NCBI GenBank assembly: GCA_944470555.2 | Contig: OX104132.1 | Location: forward strand, 1,592,931 to 1,656,930 | DNA from: Heterobilharzia americana | Taxonomy: Eukaryota > Platyhelminthes > Trematoda > Strigeidida > Schistosomatidae | Length of the DNA stretch: 64,000 nt | Reading direction: 5' to 3' | Translations under genes and position numbers: made by a program | Notes under the pieces: model-generated | What the model was told of the DNA's origin: nothing | What the model saw: the letters and a program-made list of their open reading frames with translations, nothing else | Databases searched by the model: none | Part shown: piece after piece, positions 19,718-30,399 of the stretch | How the letters are laid out: each line of letters begins with the position of its first letter | Numbering within the stretch: position 1 is the stretch's first letter

Positions 19718-20300
19718 CATCATCATCCATCGACATAGGACTAGACATTACTGAATAACGGTCCAACTGGCTACACCTCAAATCACCACATCAAGTAAAA
19801 AGGTAGTGAAGTGGTAGATGAAGAAGAAAAGAAAATTCAGTCAAAAGAAATATAAAGTAGGAAAAGAGAGAAGGAGGAAGAATGAGAAAATGTTGAAATT
19901 CGATATAGCGTCGTTAAGATGAGGATAATGTGTATATACACCTGCGCCACTGATATCGGTTCTGAGCCACATCACTTAGAGTCTCCTGTCCCGCCGACCC
20001 CAACCGGCTAGTCTGCATCGCCCTACATGGTTCAAACCAACAGTCAGAGACTTCACGCATTGGTGCCATGTTTTAATCTGGATGCTTTGGGCATTTTTCC
20101 AACCTGAACCTACTTTGGCCAACATTATGTAACGAGCCATAGAGCGATTAGGCATACGTAACACGTGTCCCAACCATCTCACCCTATATCTTGAATTGAC
20201 AGAAGTTGGACAGTGTGGAACATATTTTGGTCTGGCAGCCTTGAATCTTTTTCCAGTCTGGACCTACTTGGGCCAACACTAACTAGTCGATTTCATATAG
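19718..20300 (-). mobile_element. EN-RT non-LTR retrotransposon, 3' end with (GAT)n tail
   Basis: The minus strand at 20182-19976 encodes MRWLGHVLRMPNRSMARYIM, KTWHQCVKSLTVGLNHVGRC and LAGWGRRD, the C-terminal end of this RT family. It is followed by a conserved 3' UTR ('tcagtcaaaagaaatataaag' on the plus strand) and a short ATGATGATG tail near 19720. 20200-20300 repeats part of the same block (ggtctggcagcctt...ttttccagtctgga), so two tips are adjacent. The same 3' end is found at 35545-36224 and 62655-63010. Confidence 0.75.
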
Positions 20301-20559
20301 GTTGTGTCCTATATCATATTCAGGAATGTGATTTGGAACAAAGAACTATCATTACATCTCAAAAACAAACATTAAATGAATGTTACAAACGAGAAGATAC
20401 TACGATTATGTAGCTTTTAAAAATGTATTCATGAAAAAGAATTCCCGTTGCCTATCTGTTTATTCTCAAGCTTTACATTCGTATATACATAAAGACTTCA
20501 ATCCATGAGAAAGATTAAACTTAAATAATGGGATTTTTAATTAAGAAGCAGTATTCATC

Positions 20560-20700
20560 ATGGACTGATATAACCTAGGGAACCACTGAAAATCTGAGAG
20601 CACGGGACAGCTGTTTCGTCCTAGCATAGGACTCCTCAGCCACCGAAGACCGACCAAGCGGCTGAATGGTTAACCCACGTGGAATGACAGCTTACTAATT
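20560..20700 (-). repeat. SM-alpha-like repeat with hammerhead ribozyme
   Basis: The block from 'gatataacctagggaacca' through 'ctcctcagccaccgaag' resembles, from memory, the schistosome SM-alpha short repeat family, which is known to contain hammerhead ribozymes. Repeat boundaries are approximate. Confidence 0.6.
20600..20650 (-). ncRNA. Hammerhead ribozyme (minimal stem III)
   Basis: On the minus strand CTGAGGA (20639-20633; consensus CUGANGA) is followed by stem II GTCCTA (20632-20627), loop TGC and its perfect complement TAGGAC (20623-20618). Then comes GAAA (20617-20614) and a minimal stem III in CAGCTGT, ending at the GUC cleavage triplet (20608-20606). All core nucleotides are present. 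Stem I is weak here: about four pairs including G:U wobbles, so activity of this copy is uncertain. Self-cleaving hammerheads in schistosome repeats are established knowledge. Confidence 0.75.
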
Positions 20701-21439
20701 TCTATAGCTGGTTTCCGACTATGAGGAAAAGAAACCTCATTCACTCAGACTGTTATAGAATAGGTAACATTTGTAGCGCAGACTATGTCCAAGTTGAACT
20801 TGACTTTTTAAGAGGGAAACTTGCGGAAAACGGCTATCTTAGCCGATTTATCGATAAAAAATATGCGAAAAACACACGCAAAACCAGTTACCAGCTTAGT
20901 TTCTAAGAAGACTTGGTTCATGAATCTGGACTGCAAAGGTGATGAAGCATCTGATATCCTGAAAAATTGTCTTTCGAGATGTATTAGTAGAACGTTTTTT
21001 CTCAGCAAAACATCACTTGATCTTTACCAGTCGTAAATTGTTCTCTGTTTGTATACAATACAATATCACTCGACGGGCCATATCCATGTTTATCCACCAG
21101 TTCACCTGCTCCTGTGAAGTAAGATACATCAGCCGTAGTCAGTGATTGTTGTCAACACGTATACGAGAACAAATTCCTGCCTAGTTTTATAAAGGTCAAA
21201 GGAAATGCATAAGAAGTTCTAACCTTGAGCATTTAATCGATTCCAACCATTCAGTCAACCCAATACAATGATTTTAAGGTTGTCCATCGAATTTGCTAAA
21301 AAACCTCGCTTTTCCTCCTTGTTCAGCTTCTAAAAACAGGAGAGGCCTTGGCTATCTATGAAGTAAAACCTGATCTTTGTGTGTAAAAGAAATATGTACA
21401 ATCTTCTTCTCTACCTTCACCTTCATTTATTTTAGTCTT
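20701..21439. other. Stretch without recognised genes
   Basis: Only short overlapping ORFs in several frames with no domain signature. Confidence 0.45.
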
Positions 21440-22290
21440 GGTGTCTTCTGAACACCTTGAGCGCGGATTTGAGAATGTTTGGGATGCGATTTTCACCACC
21501 CAAATGCAAATTGCTGGTCCAGGATTGGTCTTTAGTGGTGCCACGTCTAATAATAGAGAGTGAAGTGGTTGAGTGTGTCGACCACTTCACTTACCACCTG
21601 GGAAGTAGGATCAACCCTGATGGGTTAGTTGCCGATGAAATTTCTGCATGGATACAAAAGGCTCGATTGGCTTTTGCCAATTTGCGCCACCTATGGCGCC
21701 ACCGTGATATCCGTTTGTCTTCTAAGGGTCGCATTCTGCTATATAGCTGCGAAACATGGCGATTGAAGGTGAAAGACATGAGAAGGCTTCAAGTGTTTGA
21801 CCACCGTTGTCTTCGTAGTACAGGCCGTATTCCGTGGTGTCCCCATGTGAGTAATGCAGAAGTCGGGTATAGAGTTTTAGAGAGAGAGGAGAAGTAGATC
21901 AGTTGACGAGGTTATGAATCTTCATCGACTGAGACGGTTGGGACACGTGTTACATATGCCTAGTCGTCGTCTGCCTCGTCACACAATGTTGGCCGAAGTA
22001 GGTTTAGGCTGGAAAAAGGCCTGAGGTGACCAGACTAAAACATGGCACCAATGTATGAAGTCTCTGACTGTTGGTTTGGGCCATGTAGGACCATGAGCTG
22101 TGGCAACTCGGACCGTTACGCAGTAATGCCTGGTCCTATGTTGTTATTGTTGATGAGGATGGTGCTTCGTTCCCTTTTTACGTTTCATACCCCTATCCCC
22201 TCCTTTTTTGTCACATTAATCTTTGTACTCTCATATCGTCATTCTCACTTCATTTTTATATTTAATTGTTTCCGATGTTATTTGGTCATT
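21440..22290 (+). mobile_element. EN-RT non-LTR retrotransposon, C-terminal RT fragment
   Basis: The longest clean block is 21457-21897: DLRMFGMRFSPPKCKLLVQD, EVVECVDHFTYHLGSRINPD, ISAWIQKARLAFANLRHLWR, LLYSCETWRLKVKDMRRLQV, DHRCLRSTGRIPWCPHVSNA. These are the post-catalytic RT blocks of this trematode element family. A stop at 21897 interrupts the frame, and homology continues to the WLGH/LRMP-like and KTWHQ blocks (to about 22130) in shifted frames. The catalytic RT core and the endonuclease are missing (5' truncation). Confidence 0.8.
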
Positions 22291-22343
22291 TGATCTTCCT
22301 AATAAATGTAACTTAGAACAACACATTTCCAACCTGTTCCAAT

Positions 22344-22645
22344 TATACTGGGTGATGATTGAAGGTGATATGAAAACCTGGACCGCGCGACAGGATTCGA
22401 ACCAGCGACCACTGGGTTCATGACCCGGTCGGTGATCTACCAACTGAGATCCGATGTCCGAGTGCTAACCACGTTTCTTTTATTTCACTTCAATCATCAA
22501 GGGTTGTTTCACCCGACTAACATGTGAATTCGTGATGCGTTACTACCATTTGATCGTATTCACACTGTCTACTACTGAGTCAGGATTTCTCATCCCAATC
22601 GAAATCTAACTGAAGCAGAGAGGGGGAGCATCATATAGTTAAATG
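22344..22645 (-). repeat. SINE-like repeat with tRNA-like promoter, copy 1
   Basis: The minus strand has a pol III A box-like CAGTTGGTAGATC (22445-22433) and a B box GGTTCGAATCC (22403-22393). Around them lie inverted arms: left 'actgggtgatgattgaaggtga' (22347 onward), right 'tttcacttcaatcatcaagg' and 'tgtttcaccc' (22484-22515). Homology with the copy at 28363-28620 continues past the right arm to about 22645. The tRNA-like part lacks a paired acceptor stem, so it is not a working tRNA gene. Confidence 0.7.
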
Positions 22646-23369
22646 ATTATTTCAATTAGCCTTTTGTCTTAATCACATTCTACGTTCACTCCTTTTTAAT
22701 CTATATCACCTTATAAAGGATTTCCAATTTTACGTGATCCTTTGTGTGGTCGTTCGACCCTTTATGTCATCAACTAACTACATTATTACTGTTATAACCA
22801 CCATTATTATTATTATTATTTCAACCCGCACTATTTAAGTACCAGTTCAACGTTTTGCCTACTGACAAAATTTAAGTAGTACAAATGTCCTGACAAAATT
22901 ATTCTACGATCACACTTTTGTTGGTGGTATTTGGAGAAAATCTGTCCCGTTAGGCTGATTTTAGCCCTACAATGAGACCAACATTACTCTATTTGCTCCG
23001 ACGAAATTGTTGACTGAGTTAGAATAAGATTATTAACATTACGCTCTAACACAGGTGATATCTAAGCGCGTTACTCGTATTCACATTGTAGCTCATTTAT
23101 AAGTATTACCCATGAGTATTCAAGACATATAACTTGAGTGAGAAGCCTGAGTAAACAAACTGTGGATCTCTATCTCATATTTCCCATGGATTATATAATC
23201 CGTTATGAATACGTAACATAATTCGAACACATTTTCTCTCGAACTATTAACTCAAAGAAACCTTTTGTTTCGTTTGGCAGGCAGTTTAACTTACAGTTGC
23301 ACATTCTTCGTATACATGTTTCCCATTAGTTTTGCTTATTATTTCCAAATTAGTTATCATGTCTAATGG
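22646..23369. other. Stretch without recognised genes
   Basis: AT-rich, with an (ATT)n run near 22802-22823. Nothing identified. Confidence 0.45.
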
Positions 23370-23380
23370 TAATGAGAGTA

Positions 23381-23900
23381 ATCCGTCAGCGCCTTCTCTC
23401 TTAAGGCTTCTTTATCCACTCTTCAACATCTTCAGTTATGTTTTGCTAGATTGGAGAACCAATTCATTGTAAACAAGACCACCACACAGAATGTAAAAGT
23501 TGGTTACTTCAGCATCATCCTATCAGATGATATTGCAGGTTGAGTATGACAGCACATTTTACAATCAGGTACCGAGTCTCTATATGAGAGTCATCTAGTG
23601 TACTTCATTGTCTGGCAGACAAGCAGTCAATCATCTGCTAAGCAGTGTGAAACTGGGGGACAAAATCCCTGTCACGATTATTAAGTACAAGCAGACACTA
23701 GTTGCTGGTTGCGAGATAGATAAAAGACATTTGTACCGAATATAGTTTCGACTTCTACCAGTAACTATTCAACTGGTTCTGGTACTTGGCGTCAATAATA
23801 CCGATATCAACAAACTCGCAGCAATAGCCTATAGCATATACAGTAGGGAAGTGAGCCTTAGAATTATGCCTTTAACCACGCAGCAATGTGACCATCAGAT
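23381..23900 (+). pseudogene. gag remnant of the old gypsy element
   Basis: Conceptual reading across frame breaks shows ENQFIVNKTTTQNVKVGYFS and further on SVKLGDKIPVTIIKYKQTLV, FRLLPVTIQLVLVLGVNNTD, INKLAAIAYSIYS. They match in order the capsid blocks of the intact gag at 11625-12461 ([51 protein letters not shown]). Several stops interrupt it. Confidence 0.6.
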
Positions 23901-24204
23901 TTGAGGAAAACGTAAACCTCATCATTGGCTAGTTAATATGGTTAACAACTAATCACAAGTTTAACTGTAGCAGAAGTTTATTGGGTTCATACAAATTAAA
24001 CCTACCTGACCTCACCAACGGATACCGTGGGTATCTGCTGGTAGCACTAAAAATTTGGTTTTCGTGCACACCATTGTCTATTATAGTGGAATTTTAAGCA
24101 TACATGCTTATCCTTTTTCGGGAAACGGACAAGCCAGCAATCTGTTATGACTTCTATTGTCGATACTGACAACTCCAACAGTCTTTTGTTCTATGTCACA
24201 GTTT

Positions 24205-24385
24205 CTGGTGGAAGCAGAAACTGAAGTTAGTGTTCTTCTTCCAAACAACTATGAATGTTGACTTCCCAATCTGGCTTCAATCTCTACAGACCTAAATAAG
24301 CTCAGAACTGTTACCTATGGGCAAAAAACCTTGACATTGGATTTCAGCCTTGATATTTGTACTTAATCATTTATACTGACGGATA
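24205..24385 (+). pseudogene. Protease remnant of the old gypsy element
   Basis: One frame reads FLVEAETEVSVLLPNNYEC, a stop, then LPNLASISTDLNKLRTVTYG and QKTLTLDFSLDIC. It aligns by position with [18 protein letters not shown] and the following block of the young element. The catalytic DTG is replaced by EAE, so the protease is dead. Confidence 0.6.
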
Positions 24386-24440
24386 TGCTTCTTTGAATTG
24401 CCAGTCGGCTCGAAGAGACTAAACTGGTTAGTACAAATAG

Positions 24441-25205
24441 TATTATTATTATTTTATTTGCCCCTAAGGTTCCTGGTGGAACATGGGGATTCACTACCAC
24501 ATAGACATTCCACTCTCTACTCTGAAGTCTTCCTTCGTAACCTCGCTCCACGACTACCCACAAGCTTTCATTTATTCCTCACACCATCTCATCCATGTCA
24601 CCATTCGACATCCAACTCATCGTTTCCGATGCCGCTTCCACTCAACAGCCTCGACTGACCCGTGATCTCCCCACACGGTCTTTTCAGTGTATGCCCAATC
24701 CATCTACACTTGTGTTGAGTGATAGATTGTTGTTTGTTCGATTGGTTGATTCGTTATCACACTGAGTTCCTCCTCCTTCCTGCTTATTCTCATTACTATG
24801 ACTATCTCATTTGATCTCCATCTTCAGTATCGAGTGGGTGTAGGTGGCACCTGTTGATGATGTATGTCTTCAGTTTGTTGGAAATGCTTTATGTAACGCG
24901 CCAACTCTCTCATCCATCACATAGAAGCACTGACTTCAACTTCACTGAATGAGTGTTGAAAATCCGAATGTTGTTCACGCTTTATGCTGAGTGTAGTGTA
25001 GTGTAGTGGATTGAAGTAGGTCTCCACACTGAATTCAGATGAATGCACGGAGGCCTGTGTTGTTGTCTCTTCGATCCTGGCTGGCTGACTGCCTAGCTTT
25101 GACATTCTCATCTCTGCCTCCACCGCCGCCTGATATTGAAAGGCTGTTGTCTATGCTGATTAGGTAGGTGAAAGAGACAACCTTTTTTAGATTTCTCTCT
25201 CAAAT
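24441..25205 (-). mobile_element. (TAA)n-tailed non-LTR fragment nested in the old gypsy element
   Basis: It starts with (TAT)n and the conserved 3' end ('ttcctggtggaacatgggga'). The first 280 bp are close to 29048-29330, with few differences, so the two copies are relatively young siblings. Only the 3' part is present, ending near 25205. No intact ORF. Confidence 0.75.
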
Positions 25206-25439
25206 AGTAAGGCCTACATTACTGATATGGTCACTCACTGGATTTCTATAAAGTCATCAGTTACTTATACAACCAATCCACCATTTACTACGTTGCTAAA
25301 AATATTTGTTGGTCCACTACAATATAAATATTGTCAAGGAGACCTAAAGCACGAAATCGTTCTTTATATTTGAACAAATAGATCATTAGCGGTTTCACAT
25401 CACAGACATCTTGATTAACACAAGCCCCGAATTGTGAAA

Positions 25440-26225
25440 TCAGAAAACGTTATAATACTTGAGCCTGGTGTCAGCCAACCCTCTACTCCGTTCCATATAG
25501 TCCCGAAGAATTTTTCGACGTCCATCCATGTGGCGATTGATTACCTAGCTCTTAACAAATAAACGTTTTCCAGTCGATATCCATGACTTTGCTAATAATT
25601 TACTCAACCTTATATCAAAGACCAACATTACCACTCTTTTGGGTCTACATTGAATTCGTTCACATGCTTTTTGAACTTATGAACACCGCTCAGACACTTC
25701 AAAGATTAATAGACCAGATTTTTCATGGACTCTGTATTGTTGATGTTTATATAGATGACTTACTCATCACTAGTTCAGACGAAACAGAATACATGAACTA
25801 TCTAAAAGCTGTATTTGAAGGATTAGAGAAATATGTGATGGTGATTAATCCCAACAAATATGAATTTGGTACAAATCTGATTGATAAAACAGGCATAAAA
25901 CCAGTTCCAAATAGAGTAAAAGTTATCAAGGACTACCCTTAATGTCAGAGTCGTTCAAGAGAGTACGCTGCTTCATTCTGAATTGAGCCACTATTCTACT
26001 GTTGAATGAAATGAAACTTTTCTCTTCATGTGAGAGATGAACACTATTATCATTTATGACAGATGCCTCTAATATAGCTTTTAGAGTAGTTCGACAACCA
26101 AAGGTACATGAGGAATGGTAACCGCTTTGTATTCAACTCAAAACACTTGAATATGATACACATTTGATAGAGAGTTACTAGCTGTATACGTAGATATCGA
26201 GCATTTTAGGTACATATTAAAAGGT
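25440..26225 (+). pseudogene. RT and RNase H remnant of the old gypsy element
   Basis: Blocks in order: HIVPKNFSTSIHVAIDYLAL (about 25490-25560), then within 25583-25942 LMNTAQTLQRLIDQIFHGL, VDVYIDDLLITSS with the catalytic YIDD (near 25750), and TGIKPVPNRVKVIKDYP (thumb). RNase H follows at 26050-26225 with SFMTDASNIAFRVV and DIEHFRYILKGN across stop codons. The 25583-25942 frame is open for 119 codons but carries many substitutions at conserved positions (ELMNTAQ for FGLRNAAQ). Confidence 0.75.
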
Positions 26226-26989
26226 AACTGAAATGATTGTCAGAATAATACGAAATATGAGAACGATAATACTAATACAATGAGATACTTGAAATGGATA
26301 CGAACAGCAAACTGTTCTCCTTTAAAACCTGATACTTCATTGAACTGTGAGAATTAGAAGACAAAGATCCACACCTGTGACTTAAAGAAAATGACTTCAT
26401 TCGACATAAACCATACATTATTTATTTGTAATTTTCCTCAGAAAATAAAGGCACTAAGTCAGAAGTTGGAACGTATTTTGATTGGTCAAATGTAGGACGA
26501 AATTGTCCAATAAGGTTTTTCTTGACTAGACAGTAGTATGAAACAAAAGTTGAATACGAAATTTCTACCTTAGCGGCTGATGACTAAGAATACTGATTTC
26601 CAGTTAGACTGCATCTTATCAGTACAATTTTTAAGGTTTTCATATATCACGAAGCAATGAGTAAAGGCTTATCTTACGTGAAATATGACACATGGAGTTC
26701 GTATTGCAGTTTACTTCTGATGTGTTTAGTATGTTACAGAAACGAAGTTACTGACTACCAACTATTTAGTCGCCGGTTCGAGCCCCACTCCACCTATTGA
26801 GATTTAGGCAGTTATGTATTAGTACTAGCCCTCACTGCATAGATGTGCACATAGTAGCTGGGTGGATTTGCCTTTCATTCATTCGTATCTGAGCAACAAA
26901 ACAATGATTTGAAATTGAAGAAGTTAATATCTTCGAAGTTATTTCCGAAGTTCATTTCAATACTGTCAGAGTTATATCCAATACTTTCG

Positions 26990-27940
26990 CAGGAAAACTT
27001 CGCTCATTTGTTCCCCAATCATTGAGACACACTGCATAGCCTATTGCCCCCTGGGATTAACTCTATAGTTAAGCTGATTGACGAGAGATTTGTGTATCCA
27101 AATATAAATCGTGACATGAAACAATGAACGCGAACATGTTCGGTATGTAAAAGAGTGAAAATTCACACTAACACCTCGGTCATCCAGTTTCCTACTCTCA
27201 CAACCAGATTTGAGCCCATTCATGTAGATATAGTTAGATTAATGCCTCCTTCTAACAGATTCAGCTATCTCCTTACATGAAATAATCGATTTACTCTCTG
27301 GCTTATCACTGTTCCGCTGTCAGATATTTCAGCCAAACCATTTGTCAATGTACTAGTGAACCTCTCGTTATCTAACTTTAGTTTCTTCTCAGTCATCGCT
27401 ACTGATACGATTCGAAAGTTGCTTATTTCTCCAGCTCATGAACTTGTTTGGCATCAAACGTATACACATAACAGTATACCATCCTATTTCTAATGGTATG
27501 GCGGAACACTTACATGGAGAACTTAAAGTACCATTGACGGCTGCGCTGACTGACAATAACTGGTCTGCCAAACTGCTTCTGGTACCGCTTAGGATTAGAG
27601 GTATTGGTTACTGTCCTCAGACTTAGTCTATAGGACAACATTATAATCACCAGTAGATTTTTTCACCACAGGTAGTCAGTTTCCACTCGACACAGCGCTA
27701 ACTACGTGCAACCTTTAAAGAAGTATATGATTGAGTTGAAAATGTCACTTCCATTACACTTCCCATCTCAACTGGTCAACTGCACTCACATTTTAGTCAG
27801 AAGAGATGTCGTCCAGTGACCTCTACAACCAGTTTTTGATGGTGCGTACAACGCCTTAAGTACAAGTGACGAAGTCGTTACTATCAACAGATTCAGTAAA
27901 GCGGACGTCGTCAGCATCGATAGAGTAAAGCATGTTATGA
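26990..27940 (+). pseudogene. Integrase remnant of the old gypsy element
   Basis: Zinc-finger end: VKLIDERFVYPNINRDMKQ, stop, TRTCSVCKRVKIHTNT, retaining the CxxC. The catalytic core start is EPIHVDIVRLMPPSNRFSYL, with the first Asp. The core end is LMNLFGIKRIHITVYHPISN then GMAEHLHGELKVPLTAAL, where the catalytic Glu of NGMxE is kept. The C-terminal module VRRDVVQ, PLQPVFDGAYNAL, FSKADVVSIDRVKH lies at 27790-27935. Frames change at least three times. This is the only recognisable integrase in the window. Confidence 0.75.
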
Positions 27941-28010
27941 TCGACGAGGCTATAGATACAACTAGCAATAATGTCACATCAGAGCAAACTACAACAGGTG
28001 AAACCTGAAA

Positions 28011-28362
28011 GAGTTACCACATCAAGTAGAATAGTTCACTGACCGGAGGACTACGTGAAAACAATTACGACTTGATTATTCCTTCATTGGTAATACACAC
28101 TCGTATTTATTCATTTCCAACCCTCTGCAGATTGCTTTTGTTTTCTCAGGTCAATGGATCCTCCTCAGTTGATTCACATTAGGTTTCTATAATTACCAAC
28201 TATAACATTCTCATACCTCAGTAAGCGAATTTCGCAATGACTAACTATCGTTATTTGTATCACGAGTAACTTACATGTCTTATGTTTCAATGTTCTGGTG
28301 GAGGAATCATGTTGTATGGTCAATGTAACTTTATTCAAATTTATTGACAAGTATCCTATGTT
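28011..28362. other. Short stretch without recognised genes
   Basis: Nothing identified between the old gypsy element and the SINE-like repeat. Confidence 0.45.
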
Positions 28363-28620
28363 TGTTACTGGGTGATAATTGAAGGTGAAATGAGAATTTG
28401 AACCACGCGACAGGATTCGAATCAATGACCAATAGGTTTTCGGGGCGATGCTCTACCAACTGAGCTACAGGGTCTGATTGCTGACTAGATTTGCATTTCA
28501 CTTCAATCATTAAGGGTTGTTTCACCCAACTAACATATGAATTCATATTCACACTGGCCGTCTAATCACGACTTCTCATCCTAATCCAAACCTAACTGGA
28601 TTATAGACTGGGAGTATCAT
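28363..28620 (-). repeat. SINE-like repeat with tRNA-like promoter, copy 2
   Basis: A box GTAGCTCAGTTGGTAGAGC on the minus strand (28468-28450), closer to consensus than in copy 1, and B box GATTCGAATCC (28423-28413). Inverted arms: left 'gttactgggtgataattgaa' plus 'ggtgaaatg' (28364-28392), right 'catttcacttcaatcattaa' plus 'gggttgtttcacccaactaac' (28494-28534). Sequence beyond the right arm (to about 28620) is shared with copy 1. Confidence 0.7.
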
Positions 28621-28677
28621 ATTAATTACCATTTTAGCTATATGACTGAGATAACCGTGGTTTTCTAGACTACTGTT

Positions 28678-28745
28678 GATACTGGGTGATGACTGAATGT
28701 GAAATGGAAATTTGGACCACAGCTGTTTGAGTACAATCGAACAGT
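28678..28745 (-). repeat. SINE-like repeat, partial third copy
   Basis: 'actgggtgatgactgaatgt' repeats the left arm of the two copies above; the sequence then resembles the first bases of the interior and stops before the A box. Confidence 0.5.
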
Positions 28746-28792
28746 AGTAATATGTCATGAATTCACATGGTAATCGGACAAAACCCTTAGTG

Positions 28793-28858
28793 GAGTGGAA
28801 TGTCTATGTGGTACTGAATCCCTATGTTCCACTAGGAACCCAAGGGAGAAATAATAAT
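28793..28858 (+). mobile_element. (TAA)n-tailed element, 3' tip, plus orientation
   Basis: 66 bp identical to the reverse complement of 29048-29113: the terminal 3' UTR ending CCCAAGGGAGAAATAATAAT. It is the extreme 3' end of the family in the opposite orientation to the copy that follows. Confidence 0.85.
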
Positions 28859-29047
28859 TTTAAATTGAAGTGCGGTTTCTAGGTCTTAAGACGGAAAACT
28901 GACAAACAGAGAAATATCCTACATCCTTAAAGTTTCTTTCTGATACAGGAGACACTGAGCAAGCGAAATGAAGTTTTTATCAATTATCGTCAAACGAACA
29001 ATGGTACAGTGGAATACATTTCATCCAAGAACAAAGTGATAATCATT

Positions 29048-30260
29048 ATTATTATTTCTCCCTTGGGTTCCTAGTGGAACATAGGGATTCAGTACCACAT
29101 AGACATTCCACTCTCTACTCTGAAGTCTTCCTTCGTAACCTGGCTCCACGACTACCCACAAGCTTTCATTTATTCCTCACACCATCTCATCCATGTCACC
29201 ATTCGACATCCAACTCATCGTTTCCGATGCCGGTTCCACTCAACAGCCTCGACTGACCCGTGATCTCCCCACACGGTCTTTTCAGTGTATGCCCAATCCA
29301 TCTACACTTGTGTTGAGTGATAGATTGTTGCTTAGTTGATTCGTTATCACACTGAGTTCCTCCTCCTTCCTGCTTATTCTCATTATTCTAGCCATCTCAT
29401 CTGATCTCCATCTTCAGTATCGAGTGAGTGTAGGTGGCACCTGTTGACGATGTATGTCTGCAGTTTGTTAGGAATGCTTTATGCAACGCGCCAACTCTCT
29501 CAACCATCACATAGAAGCACTGACTTCAACTTCACTGAATGAGTGTTGAAAATCCGAATGTTGTTCACGCTTTATGCTGAGTGTAGTGTAGTGTAGTGGA
29601 TTGGAGTAGGTCTCCACACTGATTCCAGATAAATGCAGTAAGGTGTATCTCGCTGTCTTTCCGATGTTGGCTGACTGTCTGGCATTGAAATCCTCATGCG
29701 TGCCGCCTGTAGTTGAAAGGTTCCTGACTATGCTGATTAGGTAGGTGAAAGAGACAACTTCCTTTAGATTTCTCCCGTTGACGTTGATTGATGTTTCTTG
29801 TTGCTGTTTTTGATGTTGTTGTTGGTATCTTCATCACCTCTGTCTTCTCTTCCTTCACCTGAAGGAAGTCCCATCCTCCTTCGCTGCCCCTTCGCTTCGC
29901 ATAGCCTCGACTCGCCTCACCTTTTCTGCCAACTTATTAGTTTTCGCCTGTACATCTTCGAGTTTGTGTCACACAAGACATTAGACATAAATCATCATCG
30001 TTTGCGGAATCCGAATCTTCTAGGGTCTTTTCATCCGCCAAACAGTGTATTCCCCTCTTCTAGCTCCTCACAGTTTCTTGCATGATCCAGTCTAGTCCAA
30101 TGCAGTCGATCACAATTATGAAGATCATTGGTGATAGTAAGTGGAAACCTCGTCTTACTGCTTTTTGACTTCACTTCAGAGGCGTCACTGAGCTTTGCAC
30201 TGTGAACCACTCGGCATGTAGCAGCGTTCACTGCTGTAGAGAGCTCCAACTTGATACCAA
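29048..30260 (-). mobile_element. (TAA)n-tailed non-LTR retrotransposon, 5'-truncated
   Basis: 3' tail (ATT)n at 29048, conserved 3' UTR, then degenerate coding blocks on the minus strand with the same layout as 13189-14640 ('gtttgtgtcacacaagacat' near 29960 and 'gatccagtctagtccaatgc' near 30085 are shared). It ends near 30260 within RT sequence upstream of the DWIMQ-type motif. Frames are broken throughout. Confidence 0.75.
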
Positions 30261-30399
30261 CGATCATCTTTACAATGAGTAAGACAACCAAAGAATGACG
30301 CTTCTGAAGGTCGAGATGAGTTACTTCTTGGTACCCCTCATGTCATACAAGTGTCTGAGGATGTTAGAGTCAATAATAACCTACGTATAGTTTAATTTC

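Larger units (their letters stand above)
23370..28010 (+). mobile_element. Old CsRn1-type gypsy element with nested insertion
   Basis: Gag, protease, RT, RNase H and integrase blocks appear in the right order and on the same strand, all heavily decayed: gag about 23380-23900, protease about 24205-24385, RT/RNase H 25440-26225, integrase about 26990-27640, and the C-terminal GPY/F-like module 27790-27940. A (TAA)n-tailed non-LTR fragment in the opposite orientation (24441-25205) sits between protease and RT. No LTRs could be recognised. Unlike the young element at 8451-13080, this one still has integrase sequence, so it records the intact architecture of the clade. Confidence 0.7.

Noticed and set aside
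22380..22465. tRNA gene (CAT anticodon-like loop)
   Set aside because: A and B boxes are good, but acceptor and T stems do not pair; a second copy shares the same flanks, so it is a repeat.
26755..26800. SINE head with B box-like GGTTCGAGCCCC
   Set aside because: No A box at a suitable distance and no second full copy; only a similar GGGTTCGAGC at 42912.
28410..28470. tRNA gene
   Set aside because: Same reasoning: no acceptor stem, and it is embedded in a repeated unit.
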